Origin: Heligmosomoides polygyrus polygyrus
Taxonomy: Eukaryota > Nematoda > Chromadorea > Rhabditida > Heligmosomidae
Direction of reading: 5' to 3'
NCBI GenBank assembly: GCA_947396885.1
Contig: OX377201.1
Coordinates: 24,467,923-24,531,922, forward strand
Length of the DNA stretch: 64,000 nucleotides
In this document: positions 34,411-46,781 of the stretch, in pieces
Position numbering within the stretch: the stretch's first letter is position 1
Layout: each line of letters opens with the position of its first letter
Notes under the pieces: model-generated
Told to the model about the DNA's origin: nothing
The model's input: the letters and a program-made list of their open reading frames with translations, nothing else
Database searches by the model: none
Position numbers and translations under genes: made by a program

Positions 34411-34740
34411 TCCCGCGCACACTAAACGACCTCTAACTGTGATGAGGAATAAATGTCATGCGGCGCTACCGAGCGGTGCGAAAATCGACGTCTACGTCGA
34501 TCATGGTGCCGTGCTGCGTGGCGGAGCAGGTATAAACTATGCGTTAAGGACCTTGTATGGTACGCGAGGAACTGATTCAGGATATGTCATGGTCATTCTT
34601 TCCAACGTGGTCGGACATTTTTCCCAAACTCGAGAGAACAAACGGTGCATAACAAATTCACATATTAGAAAAAGAATGACTCATATGTGAGTGACTTCAT
34701 TAACGCCCTCTAGACGAAGTCGGACAGATTGCGTCACCCT

Positions 34741-34856
34741 GGGGCCATATGCTCGTCTACCCCGAGTCTCCCCCGATGGGGGATTGGGACGTGATAAGAT
34801 ATGCTGATATTGATTGAATTTCCCCCATTGGGGGAACACGAGCATATGGCCCCTGA
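34741..34856. repeat. Palindromic MITE of about 115 bp
   Basis: GGGGCCATATGCTCGT at the left and ACGAGCATATGGCCCC at the right are exact complements, and a CCCCCGATGGGGG / CCCCCATTGGGGG pair lies inside. It is in the same BTB gene intron as the foldback at 34.3 kb. Confidence 0.7.
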
Positions 34857-35946
34857 CTACTTCCCTAATGTTACGCACCGTACCCCATGGAATTTCGTAG
34901 TCCGTGAAAAACGCTACAGTACGCTGAGGGAACAACTGACCCATGCTTGCATTAGAGTGCGAAAATGACATCGGAGCAGACTTGCACGCCGCATGCGTGG
35001 ATTTTCGGCGTCTACGTGGCTACTCGATCGATGATGTCGCACTAACGGCGCCTGTCTCATGCTGATTCCGATTTTTGGTAAGGCTGATCTGTTGCTGAGG
35101 AGAGCACAGAGCAGACCAGCGTTTGAAATCTGCCTTACCTCGCGTAGATGAGCTTCAAGAACATCTAGAGTCATTTTCTAACTACATAGAACCCCATTGA
35201 AGAACCGGTTAACCCAATATTTATGCCTAGTTTTAGTCGCGTTAATGCGCTGGAATCTGCCGTGAATATGGAGGACACTCCCTTCATAATCCGTGGCTTG
35301 TCCCATGCCCATTGCTTCCAGGAAAGCGTTACAGTTACCTTAAGATAGTCGACTATAAGACGTTGAATTTCGACCACTCCGTATTCGTGAGCGAGCAGAA
35401 GAATCGCTAAGAGTTCTTCAACCTCGAAAGCCGACAATTCGATTTTAGAGGTGTAGATATACCTGAGCAAAAAGATAAGGAGCACGGTAACGAACACACT
35501 TCGTTGGGTAGAAGCACCATGCTCACTTCAGTAGTGCACGGAAGGCGAGAGTGTTTGTCCCTTCGATCCGAATTTCTGCCTTGGAGTTATCCCTCAGTCT
35601 ATCAAACTTCACAGCACTGCACAGCGTAGGCGACATTCAGGGAATACACCACAAAGTAATAGAGAAACGTTCCCTTGCCTGAAGTATCCGCAGCGGGCAG
35701 CAAGGACATGTATGTTTGCATGGATTCGTTCGCCTCCAACCACGAAGGTCACGTCCGAAAATTCGGGATTCAGGAACAGCGCATCCATGTCTTCTCTCGA
35801 TTCGTCGATAAGACAAGAGTCGTCTAAATGCATAGAGAACCAGCCCGGACAGTCTACTTCTCTTTGATAATTTCACTAGGTCATCTCATACCTAAGCCTT
35901 TGTCCTCTCCAGGTTGTCCTCTAGACGTTGGAACAGCTCCGCTCAT

Positions 35947-35960
35947 TTCTGCAAGTATCA
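35947..35960 (-). promoter_or_regulatory. Probable spliced-leader acceptor of the BTB gene
   Basis: On the minus strand a CTTGATACTTGCAG acceptor lies directly before AA-ATG, leaving almost no 5' untranslated sequence. This arrangement is typical of nematode trans-splicing. No upstream coding exon is needed, since the frame opens at this ATG. Confidence 0.45.
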
Positions 35961-36233
35961 AGCAGTAATTATTCCCCATTTCTTTGAAAGGATCAACATG
36001 GCTTCTCAACTCCATAGACATGAACTCAACAGAATGACGGAAGTATAAATCCCGCCTTGGGGTCTATTCATAGTAGCTGACTCGCAAGTGCATGGAAGGC
36101 ACGAGAATCGAGCGATGATGGAAGCCCCGCAGAAGTCGGTGCGCACTTTTTGCCCAGGGTACCAGCCGATCTCGTAGCCCATCGTCGACTATAAACAGGA
36201 TCTTAATGGTCGGCCTGACAACTTACTGGCTGG

Positions 36234-36366
36234 AGCGCGTAGTGACTGTGCAAGAGTCAGGAGGCGCTGAGCAAATCGATGTGATCGTTCGCACCCAAGA
36301 GCGGGCGCGAACGATCACATCGATTTTCTCTGCGCCTCCCGACTCCCGCACAGTCACTACGCGCTT
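36234..36366. repeat. Long-stem palindrome (about 59-bp arms)
   Basis: GCGCGTAGTGACTGTG...ATCGATGTGATCGTTCGC at the left is mirrored by GCGAACGATCACATCGAT...CACAGTCACTACGCGC, with a loop of about 14 bp and few mismatches. It lies about 300 bp upstream of the BTB gene start, so it could be a MITE or sit in the promoter region. Confidence 0.75.
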
Positions 36367-37124
36367 TCCCACGCCGGCTCGCTCGTCGTGAGGAGCGAGC
36401 CTGAGAAAGTCGTATGGTCGTCTAGCCTCTCTCAACTTTCCGTCATATGTTAGCTCAGTGCTCTTGTCGTTACCTCAAGTCGCGCATACACTCCGCAGCG
36501 GCGGTGCGGCAGCCACGCTGAAGCATACCGCGGAGGGGCGTAGTCACAGTGAGGGGGGGAGGGGGGAGTGGGCACACTTCTGAGGGCGCAATGGTGCCAC
36601 AGGAGCGGTCTCTATGTACGGGTGGTCACCGCACCCGAGACGGCGGCCGCCGCGAACGCTCATCTTTTTGAAAAGAATGGGCATCCTTGATTCCATTCAG
36701 TTGAGCCAAGGAACGAACCAAAAGCGAGAACAAGAAGCTTAGGAGGTCGAGATTAACTATCGACTGCACAGGAATGTTTAGCGCGCCATCCGGCCGCGAT
36801 GTTACAGTAAGCTTGGGCGTTGGATTATGCGCGTGCGGTGTAACGGTGTAAACACGCGATCGATCACCACAGTATCCTGATATTCAACCACAACGGTTGC
36901 TTCGCTTCTTGGATAGAACCTAAGCGTACTGAGGCGTCAGACACGTGCCGAAAACGTCGCCCTATGTGCCTGGGGGTTCAAAACACGTGACGAAGACGTC
37001 TTCCAACGTGCCTAGGGAGTCAGACGACGTGACGAAAACGTTCTCCAATGTCCAGGAGAGTATTTCTATATGCATTTTGTGGCGCAGGTGATATAAAATT
37101 TTTTGGCTGACTCCATACCTACAA
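36367..37124. other. Repeat-rich spacer with short tandem array
   Basis: The block 36485-36555 matches the GC-rich interior at 33330-33385. At about 36936-37065 three imperfect 39-44-bp units (core ACGTGNCGAANACGTC) are in tandem. This core also occurs in the 41-bp satellite at 21.8 kb. No gene is recognised. Confidence 0.5.
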
Positions 37125-40100
37125 TACTCACCATAAGGATTGGAAAAAGGGCGCGGTAGGCGCGTTTTCCGCGTTCTTTCTGTTCTTTTTCTGTAGCCGT
37201 CTTAGTTTTCATTCATTTTGAAAAATTCGCACACCATTGAGATCTCATCGACAAGATCTACCCAATGCCGTAAAAATGTTTTTCGTTACTCCATTTTCGA
37301 CCGCTATGTTTTCGAAAGCGCCAGGGGACACTCATTAGCGAGGGACGTCTCCACTAATTGCGCCCAAAGGACATTGGACAATGGTCGAACTCCAAACCAA
37401 CTGATAGCATAGTTGAGAGCTCAATGTTCCAGAACAAAATTCTACAAACCGATAAGTTTACAAAGATCAAAGGCGGTGTAAATCAATCCCTATTTCGGAC
37501 ACGCCATGCATTCTACATACTTCTCTCTAGCTGACTACAAATTAGCAGTTTCATAGTACAATTTAGCTTATTTCATGTACAAATGCATGCTACTTTTGCA
37601 GCTGACGACGATAGCGACAATGATGTAATATTCTGAAAATTTTGCATGGTTTAGGCATCCAAACAATCGAAAATAATCAAAGTTCTGAAGCTGTGAATTG
37701 GCCCCGGCTTTGTCTGTGAGCTTTCATTGATGTTAGCTCAGCTGAGGTAATTGTGATCTACCACTATGCTTACGGAAACCGATCGTGGAAAAACGGTTCG
37801 AAAGGTAGCAGCTCCCAGAATTATTTACAATGCCAGCTAGTGAGGAAAAATATGATTTTTGCCAAATTAAATGGGCGCTGGAGTCGTGGTTCCGAAGGGA
37901 ACAGGCCGCAGAATAAAAGCTGCACGAAAACTCTGTGTCACCTTCCATATGTGACATTCGCGGCTTGGTGTATACGTTGCAACCCATGCAAACCAGCGGT
38001 CAAACTTCGTTGAAAGCGCGAATTGGCCCTAGCGCGATATCGGCCAGAAAAATTTTTCCAGAGTTGAGAGATTTCTTTACCAGCGGATTTGCCAATCGAT
38101 TCTAAGTCGAATACTGTTGATAGTTATTGTTTACCACTATTTTAGCGAACTTCTCAATTTTTGAGCTATCCCGCCTGACTGTGGGATGTGGCCTGGCCAT
38201 GATTAGAGCGAGCACAGCTCTGCACCAGGATTGTGACCTCACGCTACCCCTTGATGTCTAACGCCGCCCAGGAGACATCTTCACACCTACGAAGACCCAT
38301 CATGCAACCCTATCTCCTATCTATCGTCTCCAAACTTTAGCATGATTGATTCTCAGTTGTGAAAACATTCACTCAATACTAGCAAGCCTTTAAACGCCCT
38401 TGAATAGGTCATCGCATAGTATCTTACTTGATTTCGATTCTACAATTATCTTGCGTTTTCCAAGGTTGACCACATTTTTTATTGATTCCTCGCATAAAAA
38501 CTAGAGTTGCGCATTTCGGTATGCTGCTGCTTAGAGAAAGGAATAGGTCGGATCGGAAGCTTCCACCGTCTTCAGCCAGAATTAGTCCTTTTAACTATTA
38601 TAAAAACAGTTCAATTTTTCGAATAAAAAAGTTAGAATGACAAGGCACCTCGCTAATCAATCCACATTGCGATGCGCCACGCATCACACTACCGTGTGTC
38701 GTGAGCATTTGAATGCATATTGGCCCAAATTTCTAAAATCCTTGTATAAAAGGACAAAAAATTAAATTGCGCAACTCCTCTTGCTGCTTAAAGAAGTGTT
38801 TTCCCTTATGAAAAAAAACTTCAAGTTCTGCGAAAATCTAAGCTCGTCAGCGTATAGATAATCCAGACAGAGCGCGACCCTGGAGAGGAACATCTCAGTG
38901 TATGACTGTGCGTCAGGAAAGTATTAAACATTGAGTTGTTCATGGGCTCGCTGCCGTAAATCATTACTTACGTCTAATTCGTGCAGCGACTGCTTCCATA
39001 CCCAGTTGAAGTAAAATGTATGGCGCATCTCCCAAATAGATTGGTTACCACTGCCCCTTCTTACTCCTCTATTACATCGGATGAAGGGTTTCCGTCGTCC
39101 GACATTGGGTAGATCTTGTCGATGAGATCTCAATGGTGTGCGAATTTTTCAAAATGAATGAAAACTAAGATGGCTACAGAAATAGAACAGAAAGAACGCG
39201 GATAACGCGCCTACCGCGCCCTTTTTCCAATCTTTATGGTGGGTGTTGTAGCTCTGTCAAGTTGGAACCTCTCAGGCTGCAGCTTGTAAGTTTTGTAAGC
39301 AGTCGAGCGGTCTGTTATTACGGCTAAGTAGAATGGTTTAGCTTAGGAGGGGGCAATGTTATAGGGGTGCGAAAATGCAGGTGAGGCTTGCGTGACGCAT
39401 TTTTCCGATTTCGCTGGACCACTGTGAGAAGACTCGGAGAGCTAACGGCTTCAAAATACGTAAGCGAACAGATCGCTTAAGGTACTTAACGATGACATGC
39501 TCAGAACTTTTCAGCTGCCTAAACTGCTTTAGAACCATCTGCCGTTTTAGGGCGGCGGACTTAGTGGTTGAAGTTTCCTGCCCTCTTACTCGCCCAGATT
39601 TGGGTTTCCGAAACTACCAAACACCGTTCTGTTCTGCTTGAAAAGCGCTATCGAATGGCATCAAATTCGACCGATTTTGGAAACATCGATTTTTGACCAT
39701 CTCCCATCGACGTCATCATCCGCGCAGCTCGGCATAGAGCACCACGTCCTCAAGCTGCAACCTGAAAGGCTCCAACTTGACAGAGCTCCGAACACGCCCG
39801 CGCGGGCAATTTGCGAGCGGTCGCCGCCCTCGATTGAAAGGTTCGAATCTGTATGCATTGTTCACGGCGCACTCCAAAGTTTCGCTGGACAGATTGGAGC
39901 TAATCCTGAGTATGGTGACTGAAAATACCTGAAAACATTCTCCGAACGGTTCGAAATAGTCTTCTTGAGGATTTCGCATTTCCCAGTAAGAGAAGATAGA
40001 ATCGCAGTGGGCATGCGCTCGCCCACTCGATCGATAGGTTCGATTCTGTATGCTTTGTGCACGGCGCACTCTCGGGTCATTCCTGCCATGACAGAGCACT

Positions 40101-40400
40101 GGCAACGTACGCCATGCTTGAGATACTCCGAAAGCACGCATGTCCTGGGAAATAAGCTGCTCTAATCGGAAAAGCCTGCTCCAGTCGATTTCGGGCCATC
40201 CACGGCGAAAATATGGGTGTTCCGGTAAAGTTGTCTAAATGTTTGTGTAGATCTCGAAGACACGAATCGAGTGGTGCTAATCTTTTTTCAAAAAAAAAAA
40301 ACTCCTAAAACTAAGGGAGTTAGGAGCATGCGACGCTTCGATGCTATTTTTGTGTTTTTTCGCCCACTTTCGACCGTGCGGCGCGAGCGGTATTATAATT
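37125..40400 (-). repeat. Right arm of the large inverted repeat
   Basis: It is the reverse complement of 24006-26895: 37125-37390 pairs with 26895-26600, and 37755-40400 pairs with 26252-24006. It is longer than the left arm because of a 540-bp DNA element at 39250-39787. The 140-bp subunit occurs at 37127-37266 (plus) and 39250-39114 (minus). Confidence 0.85.
39250..39787. mobile_element. Short non-autonomous DNA transposon with 37-bp TIRs
   Basis: The left end starts AGCTCTGTCAAGTTGGAACC and the right end is its complement over about 37 bp (34 matches). The matching position in the other arm (about 24750, minus) lacks it, so that arm shows roughly the empty site. No transposase is encoded. 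Confidence 0.75.
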
Positions 40401-42003
40401 CCTCCAAATAGAATTCGCCACTGTCTATCACTCTTTTCCCAGGTATCGATAATTTATCACTCGGTTTATAGCGACACCTGGGTCGCTATTACCAGTCATC
40501 TAGCTCCTAATAACTGTCACAATCCGCAAGTGTCCAATTGTTCGATCAATAGGCCGTATTGAGACTCTGAACGCCGCTCCCATGTTTTTCTATGTTGACC
40601 ACGTAACGGTTTTTGTATGTTGATCAGCTCGCCCTCCTCACTGTAGCCGAAACTCCCAGCTGTTCCTTTGTGGGCCACGAAAATCTTCGGCTTTTTCTTT
40701 GTTTATCACGATACTCCTCTCGTCCGCCCTCACTGTACCGTAAACAAAGCGAACCATTCGCCGGCACAGTCGCCTCCACGAGTGGTCTCTCGCCTAATTG
40801 TCGGCTCCGATTTCTTACATGTCTCGATCCCTTACATGTTTAAATTCCAGCCTGTTCTGGTCCTTGGCCTGTCAAAATTGCCTTAACATGCCATGCCTTG
40901 CCTGTTGAAATTGCCTTACCATGCCATGCTTTGCCTGTCAAATAGCCTCACTTGTCAAATAGCTTTTGACCGTCTAGCAAGCTCAGCCCATCCACTATAT
41001 CTTGTTACTCGCTCGGTTTTAAATGTAGATCATTAACATAAAGGTTTAATTACCCAAGTTTGAGTTGAGGGACAACGTACGCCGTATCGCGCAAGGTCCA
41101 CAAGGTCGAAATCCGCGTGGCACTCTACAAAAAGAGGAAGGCGAGCAGAGGATTCGAGAGGATCCTTAACCACCGACCAAAGGACCTCCAAGGCTACAAC
41201 AGCCAGCCGCGATACGGTTTTCCTCTTGAAGCACCTGGTACTATATAGTATAACACATTTGCTTGAGGTTCGAATATGTTTTGGGTTTCTGAATCCTTCG
41301 CATTTTTGTAGAGTACCTTTTAGATTGGTGAAATGTATTATAGTAAATTCGCTAATTAGACAAAAAATCAGAGACATAAAGGAACCGTCTTGTTAGTGCC
41401 AGTGCTGCACGTGCACCCGTCCAACTGTTCGGAAAACTTCCGGTGAAGATGGAAAGAGCCTTTTAATTCCCCTGTATCGTTTATTTTATTTACACTTATT
41501 TTTTCGCATTATTTCTGTTTAGTGGCGTTTTCTTCTCGTCCTGTATGCCTTTTCAACCTCTTGTTAAGATATATATAACAATGATATCACAAAAAACAAA
41601 AAAATGATTGGTTGGGAGGTATTAAAAATTAATGTGTAGCAATCAAGCGCGAGAAGCGGCATAGGAACTCCAAAAATACGAAGCGACTGTATAGAAAAGT
41701 GGGAGCGCATGCAAATAAATTAGTCAAGGATCAAGAAAATGCCAACAATACTCGATATATGAGAACGACAACGACTGCCTTTTTCCACTGATTCAAATAA
41801 GTAAAGTGTTTTCGCAGTTCCGCGCAAGCTCATCCGAAGAATTCGTCCGAAATGCCCTTATCTGAAGAAGAAGTAAAATTTCAAAAATGGTGCGTAAAAT
41901 GTCGTTAGTGCAATTTTCGTCGTTAAATTTCGTCAAAAAATTTTAACGAAAAATGCAGGTAAATCCGGTAAATCGGTAAATCGTTAATCGTTAAACGCGC
42001 ACC
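40401..42003. other. Unassigned intergenic stretch
   Basis: No gene is recognised. A GCCTGTCAAAATTGCCTTAACATGCC-like unit is repeated at about 40868-40960. The end (41930-41995) is a TTAACGA/GGTAAATC-rich low-complexity block also seen near 23.1 kb and 57.45 kb. Confidence 0.35.
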
Positions 42004-45000
42004 CCTGATATAGTTCATTGAAAAATTAGAAAGTTCGCTATCAATCGAATAAAAATCGCGACGTTCTGGAAGAGGGCATAGCGCAATTTCTTTTTCTGGA
42101 ACTAAAAAATGGCCGACTATCTGCTTCTTAAAACAAGCTTTAAATCATTATTTTTTATTATTATAAAAAAAGAATTGTATAAAATTTTAAGCGATCTATT
42201 CAGTTATTGGGATGAATTAAAACTAAAAGGGAAGTTTAACATATAGTATGTTTAAAATTTTCATATTTCATACTAAAATCCTCTTTGAGCAAGAAATAAT
42301 TGTAGCCTTTTTGAGGTGCCTCTAGTTTAATGTAGAAGAAGCTCATTTCGATTTGGAAGAGCAATTAAATTTGAGAGCTTTGGAGAAGTCTGTCGATTAT
42401 GAGAGAGACACCTACAGTTCAGAATCCCTTTTCCAGAACCTGGTCACAATTCGTCATCAGTGTTGATGGCAGGGAATACAAAAGCCATTGTTACCATTTC
42501 GCATAGAAGGTCAGGGGATAATTTGTTCCGCTTGTGCCTTCGAAAACAAAAAGTACAAGCTAACACTGGCCAATATAAAAGAGCGGCGGTACTGCTGAAT
42601 TGATACCAAGACAATCGGAACATATGGCGCGCAGTTTCCGTTAGCTGCCCACCTAATATTATTGCACAGGAGATATAGGAGAAATACTTTATTCAAACTG
42701 CTTTCCCGAGATCGCGCGGAAATAGAATGCGTGGTCCGTTCCAAGAAGGAACTGACTAATGTCACTATTCTTTCATGATTCTTTTATTCTCCACATGAGT
42801 GTTTTGCCTAAGATACTCCATAAGAAATTAATGCCATTTTTCGTTAAAATGTGGCACGACTTATCGGATATTTTTAGAAATTTACCGAAATTTTTAGCGG
42901 ACAGTTTTCTCAACAAGTTTATCACTTTTCCACAAGGTGACCTATAAATTTGTACTTTTTAAGGTTTGAAACTGAAAAGCACACTATGTCTAGCTAAAGA
43001 TTCAGATATCCTTAAAATGAAGCTACTATTTGAGAGGTTGTAACATTGCTAATTGTGAAATTTTTGATGATGCTTGTGACTCATATAGAAGCACAGGCTA
43101 ACGGAATTTCTGCGGCATGTAAAGAGCCTAGATTGCGCCTGCTCTCGCCTGAAACCTTGCCCTAGAATATCCTTTCAGACACGATTGACTGTGCGTGGGT
43201 TGAATGCTTGTTACAATCCTGTTGCTTTTTGGGCACTTTAACCTGTGATGTGCTTCTTTTAACGTTTAGAACTTGACAATGATGTGAAAGACACACGCGG
43301 CATGCGAATTTATTGATTGCACAATTTAAATATGAGGAGGAGCCCCATTTTCCAAGACGGATTCTGTGTACTGATTAAGGAACAATCAAGCTGGATAGAG
43401 AGGTTAATCGGCATAACTATTGCTACTGGGCGACGCAGAACGTTAAAAGAAGCACAGGTTAGTCTGGGCAAGATTGTAACAAGCACTCAGCCCGTGCACA
43501 ATCAATCGAGCCTGAAATGTAAGGTTTCAGGAGAAAGCATGGCGCAATCTCGACTGTCTACACGCCGCAGAAATGTCGTTACCCTGTGCTTTCATTTGAG
43601 TCTTAAACACCTTCAAAAGCTTTACTACGAGCAATGTTAGAACCCTTCAAATGGTGCCTGCATTTTTTTAGGATACCCTGCATTTTCGCTAATAGTGTGC
43701 TTTTAAGTTTCAAATCTTAAAAAAAGCACAAACCGATCGAAATTGTCACTTTGTTGAAAAATTATAACAAGTATTCAAGCGAAGCACAATCAATCGAGTG
43801 TAAAGTGTAAAATTTCAGACACGTGCGTGACGCATTCCATGCCACTCGTATGCCATAAAATTTCTATTTGTCTAGCTTTTATGCGGGTCCTCATTCTTCA
43901 GTAACTTCACTGTGAGCAAATTATCACCCTTCAAACAATGTATACATTTTTTGAGGCACCATGTATTGATTAGCTCTCCATAACGGATCAAATAATGGAC
44001 TTCTGTCTCATTAAGAAGGAGTTGCTACAGATTTAATGGCAGATGAATCGGTTTCTTAAAAAAATCTACCGGGCGACGAACACATGTAGATAACAACTGT
44101 CGACTTTGGCCTGTGTGGTTGATTTGAGTGGATGTGACATGTGGTCGCTCTAGACGCTGGAGTGCCTGGGTGATCATGCTGTTGAACATGACGAAAACAG
44201 GGTAAGGAGGAGGACGGAGGGGTCCAGCAGGACGAAGAAGAAGCATATCTGAACATTTGAACTCCTTCTATGGCTTACCAGGGAATGTCTTCAACTTTCC
44301 ATGTAGTTTCGCTCAGGGACCTACGCCGTGTAGAAGTGGTAGAAACGGTGATTGCAATATGTATATGTGGGCTAAATTTGTTGAACGAATCTCTAAGCGA
44401 GACTAGCTGGTCGAAGACTTCACTGCTACTTCATTTTGCGTCAGGTTAGCCTAAGTAGCTGCTGCGGGGAGGTGCAGTGGCACTTCTCGCCTCGAAGTAA
44501 TGGGGTGACAACTCAGATTTCGGGCTATGTTGCTCTTTTTGCATGGGCATTGGTGTGCTTTTTGCATTCTGTTGTCGGTGGCATCGCCTCTTTATCCTAA
44601 GGCCCAATTTATTTTTGAACTACAATACCGGCCTTAACTTTTGATCTCTAGGCGGAAAAAGCGAATAAATCCGCCTTTTCCACCGCTTTTCTCTAGCGCT
44701 ATTCAACTTGAGAAAATTGTAAATTGAGACACACATTCGTGATCAGCACCGAGCCCTCTTCCCGATGAGCTGCTAAGCGCCATGCGAATGTGAAAAAATT
44801 CAGTTAGGTACATTCACCTAGACGCGGCGGGCCTCCCTCGCGTGAGGTAATTACCCCCAAAGGAGATATGCGCTTAAGCGGTCCGGAAACAAGAAAATTT
44901 GACTGAATTTAGGCTTACTGGATAGGATACATCTTATACCACATAAATTTTTATATTACCCTGTTCCTGACGATCACAGTGATGTAATTTCTTAGAGGCT

Positions 45001-46781
45001 CGCTAACTTTGGTGCCTTCAATTTCAGGGAATGTCTCGACTTTGAAGAACTCTATCTTTGGAATATAAAGGTTGTGAATGTGTATATTTGATTTATTCGC
45101 TAAACTGTTTTGGCTGAAACCGTATTGCGGAAGGAAAATCTTTAAAATTTAAAACTTGAGAACCTGCACGCTGCCATAGTAGCCCTCATGACACCTTTTT
45201 GCAGCCATTCGCGCATTTTCCAACGACTGAATTGATCATAGAATGTTTCTTTGCAGAATGAAGGTTAGAGAATTTTAGGCCCATGAAAACCCCCTGCGGC
45301 CTCCAGCATTTGAGATTTCGACTTCAAACTTGCTGTCAATACGAACTTGGTCTTACTTTCAAAAAAATTCTTCCAAAATGAAAAAAACTTATTAGTACAT
45401 CCGCCAATAAAATCTGAGCCGAATGATAGTTTGCTTTTAATTTTTCGTTTATATAAACCGCTGCTATCGCTGCTTAAAGGTTCTAGCGCAAGAATCTGGA
45501 CACCGATTAGTAGTTGGGAGTCAGTCCACTCGCTTTTCAGAGAAGCGCATTCCAGAGAAACTACTAGAATGTGGTTTCGTTTCATTGCGCCTTCAAAACT
45601 TACGACTTCGAATCTCCCCCATCCTTTCGTATACTATTTTTCATGTGTAGTACAGTCCATACCTCTATTTCTCACTGACTGTTGTTAAACTATTTACTAT
45701 ACCTAAAGCATCAGTCATAAAAAAGCTCACGTTTTCCTTACTAGGGAAAGGTCTCTAGCGTATTTCTAAACGTCGAAAATGAATAACACTGCAGGAATGC
45801 CCACCCTTCATACAGCGCGAAAATACGTCCCATTTTTGCAGTATTTCAAAGTTCGAGCTGTTGAAAATCAATTATGGAGTGGCACCATCGCACAGCACAT
45901 TCCGAACATTGTATACGCTGAAAATAGGCAAAAACGCTGCAAGGACAATGAATCGGACAGCTGATCCGTGACCATAAAGCAATATTTTTATATATTTTTA
46001 AAATATTCGTTGTTTGGTAGCTGTTTCCTTGTGCGATAATGCAAACTCATCGTTAATTTTCAGATCCCCTATCTCTGTAGGTTTGAATTTGCAAAAATGT
46101 ACTATACCTTGCTACTACTTGAAGGGAGGAGAGTGCCGCAGTGCTATCTATCTTCGGTGTTCAGACATGCGCCTGAGACCCTTACCTGCTTAGTCACAAC
46201 AATGAATCTGAATATTTAGGTAAGAAGCAGGCCTACAGAAATGGCCTGGAGAGGCAGGGATGGCAGTAAGCGGAGATAAACGAAGTTATAATATTTTAGA
46301 GAGAAATTGCCACTTTTGATATGCTGTAAACGATGTTCTAGAATTGGTAGGAAAAACAAACTAGATAACTACTATATCTTAAGAAGAGGATCCCAAAACA
46401 TCGGTAGGAAGCCAAATACTGAACCCCGCTTTGGAGAAGCATATGCGCTTCTGGAACTACTACACATCCAACCGTTATAGTTAAGTGTTTTAAATATACA
46501 TTTTTATGACAGTCGCAAAAATTTCAAAGAAAAAATAAAAAAGGTAATAAGAAGGATACCATACAAGACAAGACAAGCGTTTTAAATCTACGTTTTCACA
46601 ATGGCGTAAAGATCATTTCGGTCTGAGTGGTCTCCATAGGAATCACGTTGAAAAGAGAAGGTACTGCGTGGTCAAGGCTAAACAGTGGAAGAATCTCCCT
46701 ATGCCAGACGGAGACATAAGGATATAAAAGCGCGCAATGAATATGTTCAGCAATATAAGTATTTAGCATGGCGGAAGATAA
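42004..46781 (+). repeat. Long repeat X, copy 1 (first part)
   Basis: 42004-44810 is nearly identical to 57494-60293 in the same orientation. 44000-46781 is matched in inverted orientation by 64000 down to about 61206, and the inverted match continues beyond the window edge. No transposase or other known protein is visible; conserved short frames (such as 42765-42511, minus) differ little between copies because the copies are young. The repeat resumes after the inserted RTE at 48523. Confidence 0.85.

Larger units (their letters stand above)
31909..35946 (-). pseudogene. BTB-BACK-discoidin protein, BTBD9-like, frameshifted and 3'-incomplete
   Basis: Proposed exons: 35946-35892, 35823-35679, 35616-35527, 35462-35339, 34036-33914, 32592-32470, 32416-32215, 32156-32070 and 32016-31909. 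All phases agree, giving about 340 codons. Exons 2-4 form a BTB domain (NPEFSDVTFVVGGERIHAN, VLAARCGYF, then KYIYTSKIELSAFEVEELL). Exons 5-7 form BACK (DDLTKSCMQLVDQRASEVLT, FSAAEIDIFKAI, ILDALRSKYQDTVADMRGT). Exons 8-9 start an F5/8C (discoidin) domain (LGAAIVEGENRDALL, LTRHRIGQPEGIVVQ, GQPYRINCVRLR). Between GIVVQ and GQPYRIN the frame slips, as if 2 nt were lost near 31945. The remaining discoidin sequence of a BTBD9 protein (about 600 aa) is not found; a CR1 lies directly downstream. A TTGCAG acceptor three to four bases before the ATG suggests spliced-leader addition. BTBD9-type proteins are candidate Cul3 adaptors. It could be a pseudogene, or a live gene with an assembly error. Confidence 0.8.

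Noticed and set aside
35139..35177. Small exon-like stretch (reading TLDVLEAHLRE) in the BTB gene
   Set aside because: Splice signals are present, but joining exon 35462-35339 directly to 34036-33914 gives an uninterrupted match to the BACK region, so this stretch is not needed.
42511..42765. Minus-strand frame conserved in two places (also 58003-58257)
   Set aside because: The conservation only reflects the recent duplication of repeat X; there is no recognisable domain, and the neighbouring non-coding DNA is equally conserved.
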